Shown piece after piece: positions 63,137 to 64,000 of a stretch of DNA of 64,000 nucleotides. The translations under genes and the position numbers were made by a program. The stretch spans positions 1 to 64,000 of the forward strand of contig JASHOA010000044.1 in the NCBI GenBank assembly GCA_030041375.1, read 5' to 3'. How positions within the stretch are numbered: the stretch's first letter is position 1; each line of letters starts with the position of its first letter. Source of the DNA: Acetobacteraceae bacterium (lineage in GTDB: Bacteria; Pseudomonadota; Alphaproteobacteria; Acetobacterales; Acetobacteraceae). The notes below the pieces were generated by a model. The model did no database searches, had not been told where the DNA came from, and saw nothing but the letters and a program-made list of their open reading frames with translations.

Positions 63137-64000
63137 TCAGGCGCGGTCCTGCTTCAGGACTTCGCCGGCAAGGTAGAGGCTGCCGCAGATGAGAACCCGA
63201 CCGCGCGGCTGGCTATGGCCGATGGCGGCCAGCGCGGAAGCAACCGTCGGGCCCGGCCGGGCGATGGCGCCGGAAGCGGCGATGATGTCGGAGACCGGCA
63301 TGGCGAGATGCTGGCCTTCTTCGGCAACCGCGTAGAGCGAGGCGGCTAGAGGGAGCAGGGGCGCCAGAAAGCCCGCGCTGTCCTTGCCGCTCTTCATGCC
63401 GACGACGAGATGGATGGGCTGGTCGCGCCAAGTGGCGAGGTGGGTGGCGAGGGCGGCGCCCGCGCCCGGATTGTGACCGCCATCGAGCCAGAGGGAAAAG
63501 CCGGCGGGCAGGCGCCGGGCGAGCCGCCCGGTGAGGCGCTCAAGCCGGGCTGGCCAATCGACGGCAAGGAGGCCGGCCGCGTACGCGGATTCGGGGATGC
63601 CGAGACCGGAGGCGACGAGCGCGGTGAGCGCGATCCCGGCATTGTCGAGCTGGTGCGGGCCGGGCAGGGCGGGGAAAGGAAGATCGAGCGTGCCCGTACG
63701 GTCCTGGTAGCGAAAGCCCGCTTCGAGACGGGTGACGTCCCAGGCTTGGCCGCGGGCGAGGAGAGGGGCGTTACTCTGCTCCGCGGTGGCGGCGAGCACC
63801 GACAGCGCCGCGGGCGGTTGGGCGCCGGTTACGAGCGGGACGTGAGGCTTGATGATGCCGGCCTTCTCGCGGGCGACCTCTCCGAGCGACTCGCCGAGAA
63901 ATTCCTGATGATCGAGCGAGATCGAGGTAATGGCGGCGGCGGCGGGCGGGGGAATGACGTTGGTGGCATCGAAGCGGCCGCCGAGGCCGACTTCGAGGAC
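63137..64000 (-). CDS. folC: bifunctional folylpolyglutamate synthase/dihydrofolate synthase, C-terminal part
   Basis: A Mur-ligase-type FolC entering from the right edge. The visible frame starts VLEVGLGGRFDATNVIPPPA at 64000, then AAITSISLDHQEFLGESLGE and VAREKAGIIKPHVPLV, which are FolC core motifs. The C-terminal part has LPGPHQLDNAGIALTALVAS and FSLWLDGGHNPGAGAALATH with the DGxHNP motif. The N-terminal ATP loop (GTNGKG) lies outside the window. The lipoprotein gene starts 84 bp after its stop. Confidence 0.92.
   Translation of the reverse strand, partial: VLEVGLGGRFDATNVIPPPAAAAITSISLDHQEFLGESLGEVAREKAGIIKPHVPLVTGAQPPAALSVLAATAEQSNAPLLARGQAWDVTRLEAGFRYQDRTGTLDLPFPALPGPHQLDNAGIALTALVASGLGIPESAYAAGLLAVDWPARLERLTGRLARRLPAGFSLWLDGGHNPGAGAALATHLATWRDQPIHLVVGMKSGKDSAGFLAPLLPLAASLYAVAEEGQHLAMPVSDIIAASGAIARPGPTVASALAAIGHSQPRGRVLICGSLYLAGEVLKQDRA

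Overview
The window is GC-rich DNA from an alphaproteobacterium, most likely Rhodospirillales/Acetobacteraceae. The support for this is a GTTC-N7-GTTC LexA box before an imuA-imuB-dnaE2 cassette, a homospermidine synthase polyamine cluster, and a D-tartrate dehydratase whose catalytic residues carry the same numbering as the Bradyrhizobium enzyme. The genus is not determined. No rRNA, tRNA or CRISPR array was seen.

Left end (1-4700), an accessory segment: a cut-off IS630-family transposase, a small orphan protein, a Ymh-family (TIGR02391-like) protein, a relic of a serine recombinase, a translationally coupled pair of unrecognised genes (a class III cyclase-fold-like protein and a HEPN-like protein), and an HTH gene broken by an in-frame TAG. 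This is where an undescribed, possibly defence-related, system is most plausible.

5000-14100: an SMP-30 family gene, an envelope operon (SYLF, DUF3300, DUF2950), an AraC regulator, a complete IS110/IS1111-group insertion that cuts off a TylF-type methyltransferase, and an FkbM methyltransferase lying between imperfect direct repeats. 14084-19543: a polyamine cluster (RMD1-like membrane protein, homospermidine synthase, ornithine decarboxylase, agmatinase). 19620-25562: a CYTH-CHAD protein, then a sugar-acid locus with D-tartrate dehydratase, two SDRs and a beta-hydroxyacid dehydrogenase. 25570-32866: an MBL-fold hydrolase, a duplicated Uma2 gene with a copied dnaE2 tail between the copies, and the SOS mutasome imuA-imuB-dnaE2.

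32884-41395: a thioesterase / cytochrome b / gamma-carbonic anhydrase / YihY operon, a second ornithine decarboxylase, VOC, VUT transporter and queA, and several small conserved genes. 41502-44833: a CUT2 xylose-type transporter with ATPase and permease fused in one chain, plus its binding protein. 45200-58509: a complete glycogen operon glgP-glgB-glgC-glgA-pgm-(glgX-malQ fusion), four of whose five junctions are overlapping or within about 75 bases. 58476-64000: DUF202, an orphan, GST, PPK2, CHAP, RidA, a lipoprotein and the C-terminal part of folC.

A composite palindromic repeat (50-bp unit A plus 40-bp hairpin unit B) is scattered through the window: eight A units and four B units at five places. 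It lies in the same orientation upstream of both ornithine decarboxylase genes.
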